The position numbers were made by a program, and so were the translations under genes. Shown here one piece after another: positions 53,590 through 63,999 of a DNA stretch of 64,000 bases. The notes beneath the pieces are model-generated. The model was not told the DNA's origin, did no database searches, and saw only the letters and a list, made by a program, of their open reading frames with translations. Numbering within the stretch: the stretch's first letter is position 1; each line of letters starts with the position of its first letter. This DNA is from Rhodobacter sp. 24-YEA-8 (GTDB lineage Bacteria; Pseudomonadota; Alphaproteobacteria; Rhodobacterales; Rhodobacteraceae), in contig NZ_FNSK01000001.1 in NCBI RefSeq assembly GCF_900105075.1, forward strand, positions 1,067,001 to 1,131,000, written 5' to 3'.

Positions 53590-56348
53590 ATGCGCTCCGT
53601 CTACTACTTCTGCGTGGTGTCACCAATCTCGCCCGACAACTGACCATGCGCACGGATGTATCGCCAGAGCTTGGTGGTATCACACCCGCCAACGTCCTGT
53701 TTGCGCAGGTGCGTGCTCTTGCGAAGGAGCCGCTTGATGGTGGGGGCGCCGTTGGTGAAACGCTGCTCAGCCTATATCCTGGCCCTCTTCATCTAGCCAA
53801 CCTAATGCTCGGACTCGAAGGGGACCTTCTGGCGACGGCGATCAGCCGCGTTCAGACTCCGGGAGATGTTGATGAACACGGTTGGTGGCAAACGCTTCGC
53901 CGAATGGCCCGAAAACGTCCCTATCTTTGGCGCAACCATCGTGAAGCAATCAATAAGGGATACCTTGAACAGGGCGTATCTTCGGCCATTAGCTTTCCGA
54001 CCGGCGGTGGCAAATCGACGCTCGCGGAACTGAAAATTGCGACTGCATTGCTGCGTGGAGAGCGGGTCATCTTCCTTGCTCCGACCCATGCACTCGTCGG
54101 GCAGACTCAGAGGTCGCTTGCAGGCACGTTCCACGACTACAGCGTTCTTGCCGATGTCGACGATGAACACGGAGTTGGTGAAGACGTGGCGCTCGGAGAA
54201 GTCACAGTAATGACGCCCGAACGTTGCCTGATGTTACTCTCTGTGGATCGGGAGGCCTTCTCTGATCTGGGACTTATTGTCTTCGACGAATGTCATCTTT
54301 TGCATCCCAGGGATGATGATCGAAGTCGTCGCGGGCTTGATGCGATGCTCGCTATTCTCAACCTTACGAGCGTGGCACCCGCAGCGGACTTGCTCCTTCT
54401 CTCCGCCATGATGAAAAACACGGGGGAGATCGCTGGATGGCTTGCCTATCTGACCGGTCGCCCATGTCTCACGCTCGACCTGAGCTGGAAGCCAACGCGC
54501 CAGGTGCGTGGCTGCATTGTCTACCCTGCCGAACAGATTAGTGCGCTCAAGAAGGTCCTCGCTAAAGCTGGCGCCGAGTATCCGGATCGCAGCACTTTGC
54601 CTGCTTCGGTGAAGAATAAATTGCTCGCCCGACCCTTTGGTCTTTTCAGTCTACTCCAGACCTGGTCGACGACAGATCGCGACGACTATGCATTGCTTCA
54701 GCTCCTTGAGGGGCGCGGCTTACTGACCGCAGGGCGTTCAAAGCGCGGAACATGGTATCTCACGCCGAATGGCAATGAGACGAGTAGCTCGATTGCGGCA
54801 GCTGCGGCGACCTCGGGTATGAAGACGTTGGTTTTTGTCCAGACCACCGTTTTTTGTGAGAGCTGTGTAAAGCACTTCCCAGCTCGAATAGCGGCCAGCC
54901 AGATCACACTCACAGAGGAAGAACAGGCTTGGCGAACCCTCGCAGTGGAGGAGATGGGAGGATCTCAATACTGCTATATGCAGCTGGCCGCGGATGGAAC
55001 TCTCAGGACGGGGACTGCTAGCCATCACGCACTTCTGTTGCGCGAAGAGCGCGAATTGCACGAAAGCCTCTTTCGACGGCCCGACGGTATCAAGGTGCTT
55101 TTCGCGACCTCGACCCTTGCGCAAGGGATGAACCTGCCGAGCGAGGCGGTCATCATTTCTGGCGACAGCCGGTTCGATTCAGAAGCCGACAAGATGCAAA
55201 AGCTCGAAGCACATGAGCTCTTGAACGCCGCCGGGCGAGCTGGCCGAGCCGGAGAGGGAGCACAGGGTTTTGTCCTGCTGGTTCCGAGCAAAGTCATCGA
55301 CTTCGATGACAGGAATAATCAGATCAGTGGTCATTGGATGGAGTTGCAGTCAATCTTTGAGCAGGCTGACCAGTGTCTTGTCATTGATGACCCGCTGAAG
55401 GTGGTGCTCGACCGTATCCATGACGGGGTCACACAAACCGGCTCATCAGCTTATTTGCTAAGCAAGCTGCCACTATCGATCGCGGGGACAGATAGCGACC
55501 CAGCGGAGGCGTTACTCCGCAAGAGCTTCAGCGCATATCGCGCGATCATTGCCGCCGATGCCGATTGGACGAGCACGCGCATTGCGTCCGCCCTAGCTGC
55601 CCGGACAAAGCTAGATCTGCCGGAATCTGACCGTTGGCTCGAGCAGGTCGCAGGAGCAACAGGGCTCCCCGCATCAATACTGCAACAGATGATTGAACGA
55701 GTTGATGCCGATGACTTTTCTGGAACGACGAAAGAGGTGGTCGTGGGGTTGCTCGACTGGCTCGATACTCATCCGCGCCAGTTGCTCATCTTGGTGCGCC
55801 CTGAGAGCCTGGAGGAGATGTTCGGCACTGCCTACAAAAAACTCAGCGATGACGAGGCACGCGGAAAACTCGCGTTGAAATGGCTTCGTAAGCTTTGGCC
55901 GATCTGGATGTCGGGAGCCCCTTTGTGCGAGATTGAAAGGGCATTCCTCGGACCCACTGCTAATCTCAAAAAGTGTAAAAACGCCCGAGTGTTTGCCTCA
56001 CGGCTTGTTCCCGATCTTGCGTTTCTCGCGGGACTTCCCGGGCGACTGGTCGCAGCGCGCTTGCGCGCCGCCGGAGATGAAACACCTATTTCAAGTGTGC
56101 TCGCCTCACTGAGCGCAGCCGTCAGAGAGGGCTGCGATAGTCCGGAAAGCCTAGCCGTGCGGCTCCATCTGACGCGCACCGCGTCGAGGGTTGCGGCGCG
56201 CAAACATTATGAAGGTATCCGACGCCACATTCGGCCAGGACAGCCCTATGAGAGCATCGAAGACACTCTTGATCGCATCCGAACTGCTGAAATTCTAAGT
56301 GATTTCGACAACATTGAAGACCTCGGCGACTCTGAATCGAAGAGCTAA
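53523..56348 (+). CDS. Ski2-type DECH-box helicase, possible antiphage defence component
   Basis: About 940 residues. Helicase motifs in order: I ISFPTGGGKSTLAEL (PTGGGKS at 53998-54018), Ia LAPTHALVGQTQRSL, II IVFDECHLLHP, III LLLSAMMKN, then ATSTLAQGMNLPSEAVII and VI LLNAAGRAGRAGEG. The C-terminal third is helical and unassigned. GC and codon use differ from neighbours. The start is unclear: TTG 53523 keeps the Leu-rich helix before ATG 53646, but neither has a good ribosome site. The type recalls HamB of Hachiman, but no DUF1837 HamA is recognisable. No HD or RecB-like nuclease is present. Confidence 0.8.
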   Translation: MPLLSCGVRHELDRLDLGLRALNALRLLLLRGVTNLARQLTMRTDVSPELGGITPANVLFAQVRALAKEPLDGGGAVGETLLSLYPGPLHLANLMLGLEGDLLATAISRVQTPGDVDEHGWWQTLRRMARKRPYLWRNHREAINKGYLEQGVSSAISFPTGGGKSTLAELKIATALLRGERVIFLAPTHALVGQTQRSLAGTFHDYSVLADVDDEHGVGEDVALGEVTVMTPERCLMLLSVDREAFSDLGLIVFDECHLLHPRDDDRSRRGLDAMLAILNLTSVAPAADLLLLSAMMKNTGEIAGWLAYLTGRPCLTLDLSWKPTRQVRGCIVYPAEQISALKKVLAKAGAEYPDRSTLPASVKNKLLARPFGLFSLLQTWSTTDRDDYALLQLLEGRGLLTAGRSKRGTWYLTPNGNETSSSIAAAAATSGMKTLVFVQTTVFCESCVKHFPARIAASQITLTEEEQAWRTLAVEEMGGSQYCYMQLAADGTLRTGTASHHALLLREERELHESLFRRPDGIKVLFATSTLAQGMNLPSEAVIISGDSRFDSEADKMQKLEAHELLNAAGRAGRAGEGAQGFVLLVPSKVIDFDDRNNQISGHWMELQSIFEQADQCLVIDDPLKVVLDRIHDGVTQTGSSAYLLSKLPLSIAGTDSDPAEALLRKSFSAYRAIIAADADWTSTRIASALAARTKLDLPESDRWLEQVAGATGLPASILQQMIERVDADDFSGTTKEVVVGLLDWLDTHPRQLLILVRPESLEEMFGTAYKKLSDDEARGKLALKWLRKLWPIWMSGAPLCEIERAFLGPTANLKKCKNARVFASRLVPDLAFLAGLPGRLVAARLRAAGDETPISSVLASLSAAVREGCDSPESLAVRLHLTRTASRVAARKHYEGIRRHIRPGQPYESIEDTLDRIRTAEILSDFDNIEDLGDSESKS

Positions 56349-56528
56349 GCTCAAATCAACCGTGGCTCATACCGAGGAATGGCCAGGCACGAGCATGGTC
56401 CGACCTGCTGATCCTAGAAACTGCCGAAAATCGGCAAATTGTGAATCCGATGCATAGTCGCAACTAACAGAAACCCGGTTCCGGTGCTTTCAATGTTAGA
56501 TTTTACACAAACCCTGGCGTCGCACAGA
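56349..56528. other. Right edge of the helicase block
   Basis: 180 bases, AT-richer than the host, with no gene. CAACTAAC (about 56460-56467) partly echoes AAACTAACC just after rnpB (about 53176-53184); as a possible duplication the match is weak. Confidence 0.35.
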
Positions 56529-57077
56529 TCAGCTCTCCAGCTCGCTGTCCCAATAGAGGAAATCGAGCCAGCTGTGATGAACGTCCGATTGCGGATAGCG
56601 TGGCGCGGCCATGACCAGTTCGCGGCGGGTCGGGGTGTAAGGTGCGCGCAGGAGTTTCATCCCGGCCTCTTTCGGGGTCCGGTTGGCTTTGCGGTGGTTG
56701 CAGGGCGCGCAGGCGGCGACGATATTTTCCCAGGACGACCGCCCGCCGCGCGAGCGTGGCTGGACATGGTCGAAAGTCAGCTGATCCGACAAAAACCGCC
56801 GGCCACAATACTGGCACAGCCATTTGTCGCGGCAATAGATGTTGAAGCGGGTAAAGGCTGGCCAGCCATCCAGCCGCTGATATTGTTTCAGCGCGACCAC
56901 GCTTGGCACGCGCATCGTGATGCTGGGTGAACGCACCACATGGTCATATTCGGCCACAAGGCTCACCCGGTTCAGGATGATGGCCGTCACCGCATCCTTC
57001 CAGTGCCAGGATGAGGGCGGATTGCAGGACAGGGGGCGGAAGTCTGAATTCAGGACAAGGGTCTGTATCGCCATCAC
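56529..57077 (-). CDS. HNH endonuclease
   Basis: 182 residues. The HNH module reads CQYCGRRFLSDQLTFDHVQP then NIVAACAPCNHRKANRTP: Cys pairs for zinc, catalytic His in FDHV and the Asn/His in CNHRK. The N-terminal part (VLNSDFRPLS) and C-terminal VHHSWLDFLYWD fit widespread chromosomal HNH proteins of alphaproteobacteria. A second ATG one codon in is possible. It may be housekeeping rather than part of the helicase island, since its composition is host-like. Confidence 0.9.
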   Translation of the reverse strand: MMAIQTLVLNSDFRPLSCNPPSSWHWKDAVTAIILNRVSLVAEYDHVVRSPSITMRVPSVVALKQYQRLDGWPAFTRFNIYCRDKWLCQYCGRRFLSDQLTFDHVQPRSRGGRSSWENIVAACAPCNHRKANRTPKEAGMKLLRAPYTPTRRELVMAAPRYPQSDVHHSWLDFLYWDSELES

Positions 57078-57863
57078 ATATTACTCTCTGCCATCCGCCG
57101 CGGGGCGTTTCCCGGGGCAGAGCAAACCCGGCTGCGGCCGGCTGGGGAAAAAGAAAAAGGCGCGTGACCAGCACGCGCCCGATATGGATTTCTCGATGAT
57201 GTCGTCCGAAGGCTCGTCTGCGTGTTCATCTGGCTGACAGGACGGATCGTGTGCTGACCGGGATGCGGCCAGCTGCAACTTTGCCGGAAGAAGGGGCCGG
57301 TTGCGCGGCGATGCCCGGACCAAAGCCGGGTGACGCGAAGGCTGCGGGGAAAGGGGCAGCTGCGACGGGGGCGGGGGCTGTGAAGACGGGCATGGGGCAG
57401 AAAGCAGCCGCAGCGCGGCACAAGGCCTGCCGCAACCCCGGCCTCACTCGCCTTATATCCAGAGCTCCTGCCTTCCATATCCGTCGGCTCCTGCCTACAG
57501 CTGGTATGGCCGCACCGTATTTGGCCCGGTCGGTCCGGGCGGCGGAGAGGGCTTTGGCCCAAACTGTTCCACCGATCCGGACGAGCCGACTATATATGGG
57601 CGCGACCCCTGTGCAACCCCCTGGTGACGGACGGTCTCCGGGGCGTTACCTCTTCCTGGCGGTCGAGTGAAACAGGGGCATGACAGCGGGCACCGGCAAG
57701 GGTCTGCCGTTGCGCAATCAGGGGTCCGGCCTTGCCCTTGCCGGAAGACGGGCGAGCGCATAAACCCGCGCGACAAGGCTCGCGAAAGACCGGGACTGTC
57801 CTGGGCCGGAGAGAGCAAAGCCCCGCCCGTCAGATCTGAACCCCTTACCCGAAAGCCCTCAGG
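57078..57863. other. Gap of about 790 bases with one cryptic open frame
   Basis: No supported gene. A plus-strand frame at 57334-57627 ends with a protein-like stretch (YSWYGRTVFGPVGPGGGEGF, GPNCSTDPDEPTIYGRDPC) but has no ATG, GTG or TTG start. It could be the end of a frameshifted secreted protein. Confidence 0.4.
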
Positions 57864-58337
57864 ATGCATCTGGACCGCCGCTCTTTGCTTGCCCTTGCTC
57901 TTGTTGCGCCCCTTGCCCTCGTGGCCTGTTCCCGCCGGCAACCCGCCGGGCCGTCGTCATCACAGGGGCTTAATGCCGGGGAGACGCCCGAGATGCGGGC
58001 CCTGATCCGCAAATATGCGGCAGAGCATCAGATCCCGGAGAGCCTTTTGCACCGGATGATCAGGCGCGAGAGCGGCTATAATCCGGCGGCGCGCAACGGG
58101 CCCTATTACGGTCTGCTGCAGATCCATCCGCAGACCGCAAGGACCATGGGCTATAATGGGCCGCCGGAAGGGTTGCTGAATGCCGAGACCAATCTGCGCT
58201 ATGCCGGAAAATATCTCCGCGGCGCCTGGATGGTCTCGGATGGCAGCCAGGACCGGGCCGAGAAGTGGTATGCTAATGGCTATTATTACGAGGCCAAGCG
58301 GCGCGGGATTTTGCGCGAGACCGGGTTGAAATCGTAA
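57864..58337 (+). CDS. Small lytic transglycosylase lipoprotein
   Basis: 157 residues. Signal with lipobox (LALVACSRRQ, Cys about residue 22), then a lysozyme-like SLT domain: catalytic Glu in HRMIRRESGYNPAAR, YYGLLQIHPQTARTMGY and NLRYAGKYLRGA. It would cleave glycan strands at the outer membrane. The SLT core is short, about 110 residues. Ends before a strong terminator shared with the convergent aminotransferase. Confidence 0.9.
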   Translation: MHLDRRSLLALALVAPLALVACSRRQPAGPSSSQGLNAGETPEMRALIRKYAAEHQIPESLLHRMIRRESGYNPAARNGPYYGLLQIHPQTARTMGYNGPPEGLLNAETNLRYAGKYLRGAWMVSDGSQDRAEKWYANGYYYEAKRRGILRETGLKS

Positions 58338-58356
58338 GGCCTGGCTGAAAGCGCCG

Positions 58357-58383
58357 AAAAAAAGGGGGGCCAGACGGCCCCCC
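58357..58383 (-). terminator. Terminator for the class V aminotransferase gene
   Basis: GGGGGGCC-AGAC-GGCCCCCC, perfect eight-base stem, followed on the minus strand by seven T. It also ends the convergent lipoprotein transcript in part. Confidence 0.85.
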
Positions 58384-58406
58384 GATCCTCAGATCACCCG
58401 GTATCC

Positions 58407-59531
58407 TCAGATCACCTTGTCAAGCGCACGGGTCAGCCGCGCGACAGTGCCATCGACATCCTTCAGCTTGTCGAGACCGAACAGCCCGAGCCGGAAGCTG
58501 CGGAAGGTCTCGCCCTCATTGATCTGCAATGGCACACCTGCGGCGATCTGGACCCCCTCGGTGCGGAATTTGGCGCCGTTCTGGATGGCGGGGTCGTCAG
58601 TATAGCTGACCACAACGCCGGGGGCTGCAAAACCTTCGGCCGCGACCGAGCGGATGCCGCGCGCGGCCAGCGCGGCGCGGACTTTGCGGCCCAGATCCCA
58701 TTGCGCCTCTTTCGCGGCGTCCAGCCCCATCTCGCGGGTTTCCTGCATCGCGTCGCGGAAGGCGAGGATCGCATCGGTTGGCATGGTGGCATGATAGGCG
58801 TGGCCGCCATCTTCATAGGCCTTCATGATCGCGCGCCATTTCTTCAGATCCAGCGCGAAACTGTTCGAAGTGGTGTTTGCGAGACGTTCCTCGGCGCGCG
58901 GGCCCAGCACCACGATCCCGGCGGCGGGCGAAGACGACCAGCCCTTTTGCGGCGCGGAAATCAGCACATCGACCGAGAGTGCCGCCATATCGACCCAGAT
59001 CGTGCCCGATGCGATGCAATCAAGCACAAACAGCGCACCGACCTCGCGGGCAGCCTCGCCGATCTGGCGGATGTAATCATCGGGAAGGATGATGCCGGAG
59101 GCGGTTTCGACATGCGGCGCGAAAACGGCGTCTGGCCTGGTTTCGCGGATCCTCGCGACCACTTCCCCGACGGGAGGCGGCGCGAAAGGCGAGGTCGGGT
59201 CATTGCCGGCGGCGCGCGCCATGGCGACCTCGACCTCGCTCGCAAAACCACCCATGTCGAAGATCTGGCTCCAGCGGAACGAGAAAAATCCGTTGCGCAC
59301 CACCAGGACGCGACCACTCCCGAACTGGCGTGCGACGGATTCCATCGCATAGGTGCCGCCGCCGGGGACGAGTGCCACGGCGCTGCCATTATAGACCTCG
59401 CGCAGCCAGCCCGAGACATCGCGCATCACCTGCTGGAACCGCGCTGACATATGATTCAGCGAACGGTCGGTGAAGACGACCGAAAACTCCTCCAGCCCCT
59501 CGGGGTCGATATGGTCATGCGGCAGTTTCAT
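58407..59531 (-). CDS. Class V PLP aminotransferase (alanine/serine-glyoxylate type)
   Basis: 374 residues. PLP-binding Lys in LISAPQKGWSSSPAAG, Asp in FVLDCIASGTIWVD, and GGGTYAMESVARQFGSG for cofactor phosphate. Closest in style to alanine-glyoxylate or serine-pyruvate aminotransferases. Downstream of an Lrp-family gene on the same strand (73-base gap), so amino-acid control is likely. Substrate remains unproved. Confidence 0.88.
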   Translation of the reverse strand: MKLPHDHIDPEGLEEFSVVFTDRSLNHMSARFQQVMRDVSGWLREVYNGSAVALVPGGGTYAMESVARQFGSGRVLVVRNGFFSFRWSQIFDMGGFASEVEVAMARAAGNDPTSPFAPPPVGEVVARIRETRPDAVFAPHVETASGIILPDDYIRQIGEAAREVGALFVLDCIASGTIWVDMAALSVDVLISAPQKGWSSSPAAGIVVLGPRAEERLANTTSNSFALDLKKWRAIMKAYEDGGHAYHATMPTDAILAFRDAMQETREMGLDAAKEAQWDLGRKVRAALAARGIRSVAAEGFAAPGVVVSYTDDPAIQNGAKFRTEGVQIAAGVPLQINEGETFRSFRLGLFGLDKLKDVDGTVARLTRALDKVI

Positions 59532-59604
59532 AGTATTCCTCCTGTGGCAGCGTGACGCTAGCGCCGCGAGCAGGGCTGCGCCACCGGAATTTCACGCTGA
59601 AGGA

Positions 59605-60069
59605 TCAGCCAAAAGGTCCGGGACGGCGCTCTTCGGTCAGCACGACATTGGCCTCGACATTTCCGACCCCGGGCAGCGTCATCACCCGCCGCCGCAGCAC
59701 ACGCTCGAAATCCGCAAGATCGCGGGCGACGACGCGCAGGCGGTAGTCGAACAGGCCCAGCACGTGCTGCACGACCTGGACTTCGGGGATGGCGGTGGCG
59801 GCGCGTTCGAAATCCTCAAGGCTGACGCGGCCTTTGGTCGCCAGTTTGATCCCCAGGAACACCGTCACGCCAAAGCCAAGGCTTGCGCGGTCAACCTCGA
59901 CCCGGCGGCCTTTGATCACGCCGGTCTCTTCCAGCCGCCGGATGCGTCGCCAGGTGGCGGGTTGCGACAGACCATGGCGCCGGCCGATTTCGCCCGCGCC
60001 GAGATTTGCGTCCATCGCAAGGTCGCGCAAAATGGCGCGGTCGGTCTCATCCAGTCCGGCGGTGGTCAT
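59605..60069 (-). CDS. Lrp/AsnC-family regulator next to the aminotransferase
   Basis: 154 residues from ATG 60069 (MTTAGLDETDRAIL). Winged helix LDETDRAILRDLAMDANLGA with LSQPATWRRIRRLEETGVIK, then the RAM domain. The SQPATWRRI recognition helix differs from the common SxxxVxxR form but matches its neighbour at 60291. Probably regulates the aminotransferase. Confidence 0.9.
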   Translation of the reverse strand: MTTAGLDETDRAILRDLAMDANLGAGEIGRRHGLSQPATWRRIRRLEETGVIKGRRVEVDRASLGFGVTVFLGIKLATKGRVSLEDFERAATAIPEVQVVQHVLGLFDYRLRVVARDLADFERVLRRRVMTLPGVGNVEANVVLTEERRPGPFG

Positions 60070-60290
60070 GCCATTCCCTTTTCCTTTAGTGGCGTCCTGC
60101 GTCAGTCTTGCCCGATGCCTGTAGTCATGCTTGCCGGCGCCCATCCACCACGATCACATCGAGGGTATAGCCGTGCCCATTGCCACCCGAGTAGTAAAGC
60201 AGATAGCCGGGTGAGGTGCATTTTCCTTTGGATCTGGCCTTTTTCACCAGTTTTATGATGATCGGCTAAGTCTGGATGAACGGCGATGGG
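60070..60290 (-). other. Spacer between the two Lrp genes
   Basis: 221 bases with no gene; probably the promoter of the downstream Lrp gene. Confidence 0.4.
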
Positions 60291-61910
<1,620 letters not shown>

Positions 61911-61923
61911 TTGCAGAATGACA

Positions 61924-61952
61924 GGGCGCCGGAGAGATCCGGCGCCCTTTTT
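61924..61952 (+). terminator. Rho-independent terminator after ilvC
   Basis: GGGCGCCGG-AGAGAT-CCGGCGCCC then TTTTT, 13 bases past the stop. A second hairpin (TTCAGGGGGCA / TGCCCCTGAA, about 61956-61979) follows. Confidence 0.92.
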
Positions 61953-62182
61953 CTTTCAGGGGGCACTGTTGCCCCTGAAGATCAGGACCGCTCCGCCGGA
62001 TGGGGGCGGGGAAGGTCTGGCGCTCAGCCGCCCGACACCGGAGGAACATCGCGCCCACCAGCCCCGGGCCGGGATTGACCCTGCCAGAGAGGCGATCTTC
62101 CGCTTTTGCCTCCTGCGGCAGCGTCCGCTTAACAGAGGGAATTGCGTTCAGAGCCGGATGATGACTCCCGCAAGCCATGCAT

Positions 62183-62312
62183 TTTTCGCAATCCGGCCAG
62201 TCACCCGCGCTTTGTCGCTTTCACCCGGATTGACAAAGCTTTACCGCAACCAGTCAGCGCGGATTGCGAAAAGCGACCCGCCAGTGCAACAAAATTACCC
62301 GGATTGAGAAAT
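62183..62312. promoter_or_regulatory. Four CGGATTG elements upstream of the MHS transporter
   Basis: CGGATTGCGAAAA on the minus strand (62183-62195) and on the plus strand (62260-62272) form a perfect 13-bp inverted repeat. CGGATTGACAAAG (62226-62238) and CGGATTGAGAAAT (62300-62312) are direct copies, both inside ACCCGGATTGA. The last overlaps the start codon. This looks like a multi-site operator. Confidence 0.65.
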
Positions 62313-63612
62313 GTCTGACACCACTCTGGCCGGCGGTACCGCCGCCGAAGGGCCGAAGAATTCGCCGCGGCGTGTGCTGCTGGCAAGTCTGATCGGCACC
62401 ACCATCGAGTTCTTCGACTTCTATGCCTATGCCACGGCTGCCGTGCTGGTCTTCCCGGCGCTGTTCTTCCCGGGTTCTGACCCGATGACCGCGCTGCTGG
62501 CCTCGTTTGCGACCTTCTCGATCGCTTTTTTTGCGCGGCCTTTCGGTGCCATTGTCTTTGGCCATTTCGGAGACCGGATCGGCCGCAAGGCGACGCTTGT
62601 GGCGGCGCTGCTGACCATGGGGGTTTCGACCGTCATCATCGGCATGCTGCCGACCTATGCACAGATCGGTGTCGCGGCGCCCCTGCTGCTGGCGGTTTGC
62701 CGTTTTGGTCAGGGCTTTGGCCTTGGCGGTGAATGGGGCGGTGCGGTGCTGCTGGCCACTGAAAACGCCCCCGAGGGCAAGCGGTCCTGGTATGGCATGT
62801 TCCCGCAGCTCGGCGCGCCTGTCGGCCTGTTCCTGTCATCGGGCTTCTTCTGGATCCTGCTGCATTTCATCTCGGAAGAACAGTTCATGGCCTGGGGCTG
62901 GCGCCTGCCATTCCTCGCCTCGATCTTCCTGATCGTGCTGGGGCTCTGGGTGCGGATGTCGATCTCGGAAACCCCGGAATTCGCGAAAGCCATCGAGAAG
63001 AAAGAACGCGTGAGCGTGCCGGTCGCCGAGGTGTTCAGGAACCACAAGCGCAATCTGTTCCTTGGAACTTTTGTGGCGCTGGTGACTTTCGTGCTGTTCT
63101 ACATCTGCTCGGCCTGGCTGCTGGGCTATAACATCAAGACGTTGGGCATCCCCTTCAAGGATGCGCTGCTGATCCAGATCTACGGCTCGGTGATCTTCGG
63201 TCTTGCGATCCCCTTTGCGGGCAAGGTCGCGGACCGGGTTGGCCGCTACAGCTTCCTGATCGTGGTGACGGTTCTGATCGGGATCTTCTCGTTCTTCCTC
63301 GGCCCGCTGATGCAGGGTACGGCCGATGATGAAAGCTCGATCTACCTCTTTGTCACCATCGGCATGTTCCTGATGGGGCTGACCTATGGGGTAATCGGCG
63401 CAGTGCTGGCGGCACCATTCCCGACCAGGGTGCGCTATACCGGCTCGTCGATCACCTTCAACTTTGCCGGCATCTTCGGCGCCTCGCTCGCACCCTATGC
63501 CGCAACCTGGCTGCAGGCGAATTACGGCATGGCCTATGTCGGCTATTACATGCTGCTGGCTGCCGTGATCACGCTGGTCTGCATCATCGCCTCGGGCCGC
63601 AAAGAGGTCTGA
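62311..63612 (+). CDS. MFS transporter of the metabolite:H+ symporter (MHS/ShiA-like) family
   Basis: 433 residues, twelve membrane segments. SLIGTTIEFFDFYAYATAAV at the start and GHFGDRIGRKATL in the loop 2-3 region are MHS hallmarks (ShiA, ProP, citrate carriers); RFGQGFGLGGEWGGAVLLA is the fourth-fifth helix motif. Proton-coupled import of an organic acid, or of a compatible solute, is likely, but the substrate cannot be told. Four CGGATTG elements lie directly upstream, and a terminator follows. No catabolic genes are adjacent. Confidence 0.93.
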   Translation: MSDTTLAGGTAAEGPKNSPRRVLLASLIGTTIEFFDFYAYATAAVLVFPALFFPGSDPMTALLASFATFSIAFFARPFGAIVFGHFGDRIGRKATLVAALLTMGVSTVIIGMLPTYAQIGVAAPLLLAVCRFGQGFGLGGEWGGAVLLATENAPEGKRSWYGMFPQLGAPVGLFLSSGFFWILLHFISEEQFMAWGWRLPFLASIFLIVLGLWVRMSISETPEFAKAIEKKERVSVPVAEVFRNHKRNLFLGTFVALVTFVLFYICSAWLLGYNIKTLGIPFKDALLIQIYGSVIFGLAIPFAGKVADRVGRYSFLIVVTVLIGIFSFFLGPLMQGTADDESSIYLFVTIGMFLMGLTYGVIGAVLAAPFPTRVRYTGSSITFNFAGIFGASLAPYAATWLQANYGMAYVGYYMLLAAVITLVCIIASGRKEV

Positions 63613-63634
63613 TCCCAGGCTGACCAACCAAGAA

Positions 63635-63661
63635 GGGCCGGAGCGATGCTCCGGCCCTTTT
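63635..63661 (+). terminator. Rho-independent terminator after the MHS transporter
   Basis: GGGCCGGAGC-GAT-GCTCCGGCCC followed by TTTT, 22 bases past the stop. It may serve the convergent gene as well. Confidence 0.9.
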
Positions 63662-63669
63662 GCTTTGTC

Positions 63670-63999
63670 TCAGTTCGCGCCGCCGGCCGATGAACCGGCA
63701 TCCAGCTGCACCCATTCCGGCCAGCTTCCCGGATCGGCGGGCCAGGTCTTCGGCATCTCTTCATCCCCGGGCTTCCACATCGTGAATGCCTGCTGGCTGG
63801 CCTGGTCGATCCACAGGATCGCCCATTCCGTGTCGCAGATCAGCTTGTTGCAGGCACTGCCGCGATAGCCGCCTTCGACCAGATCCCCCGAGCCAAGCTG
63901 GGCGAGAATCTCGGTATAGGCATCCCAGTCTGCAGCGGACATGCCCGCCTTGACCTCGGCATAGACCGGCGCGAATCCAAGCGCATCGATAGGATGCGC
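63670..63999 (-). CDS. Unknown protein, 5' end outside the window
   Basis: At least 110 residues; the frame is open to the window edge, so the N-terminus is missing (an internal ATG at 63942 is probably not the start, since AHPIDALGFAPVYAEVKAG upstream of it is protein-like). Visible text includes RGSACNKLICDTEWAILWID and ends AGSSAGGAN. Two Cys (SACNKLIC) could form a disulfide, fitting an exported protein. Not recognised. Confidence 0.6.
   Translation of the reverse strand, partial: AHPIDALGFAPVYAEVKAGMSAADWDAYTEILAQLGSGDLVEGGYRGSACNKLICDTEWAILWIDQASQQAFTMWKPGDEEMPKTWPADPGSWPEWVQLDAGSSAGGAN

Noticed and set aside
53523..56348. Cas3 or type I restriction helicase
   Set aside because: No HD nuclease domain, no cas genes, no repeats, no HsdM or HsdS. 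The motifs (DECH, NAAGRAGRAG) are Ski2-like.
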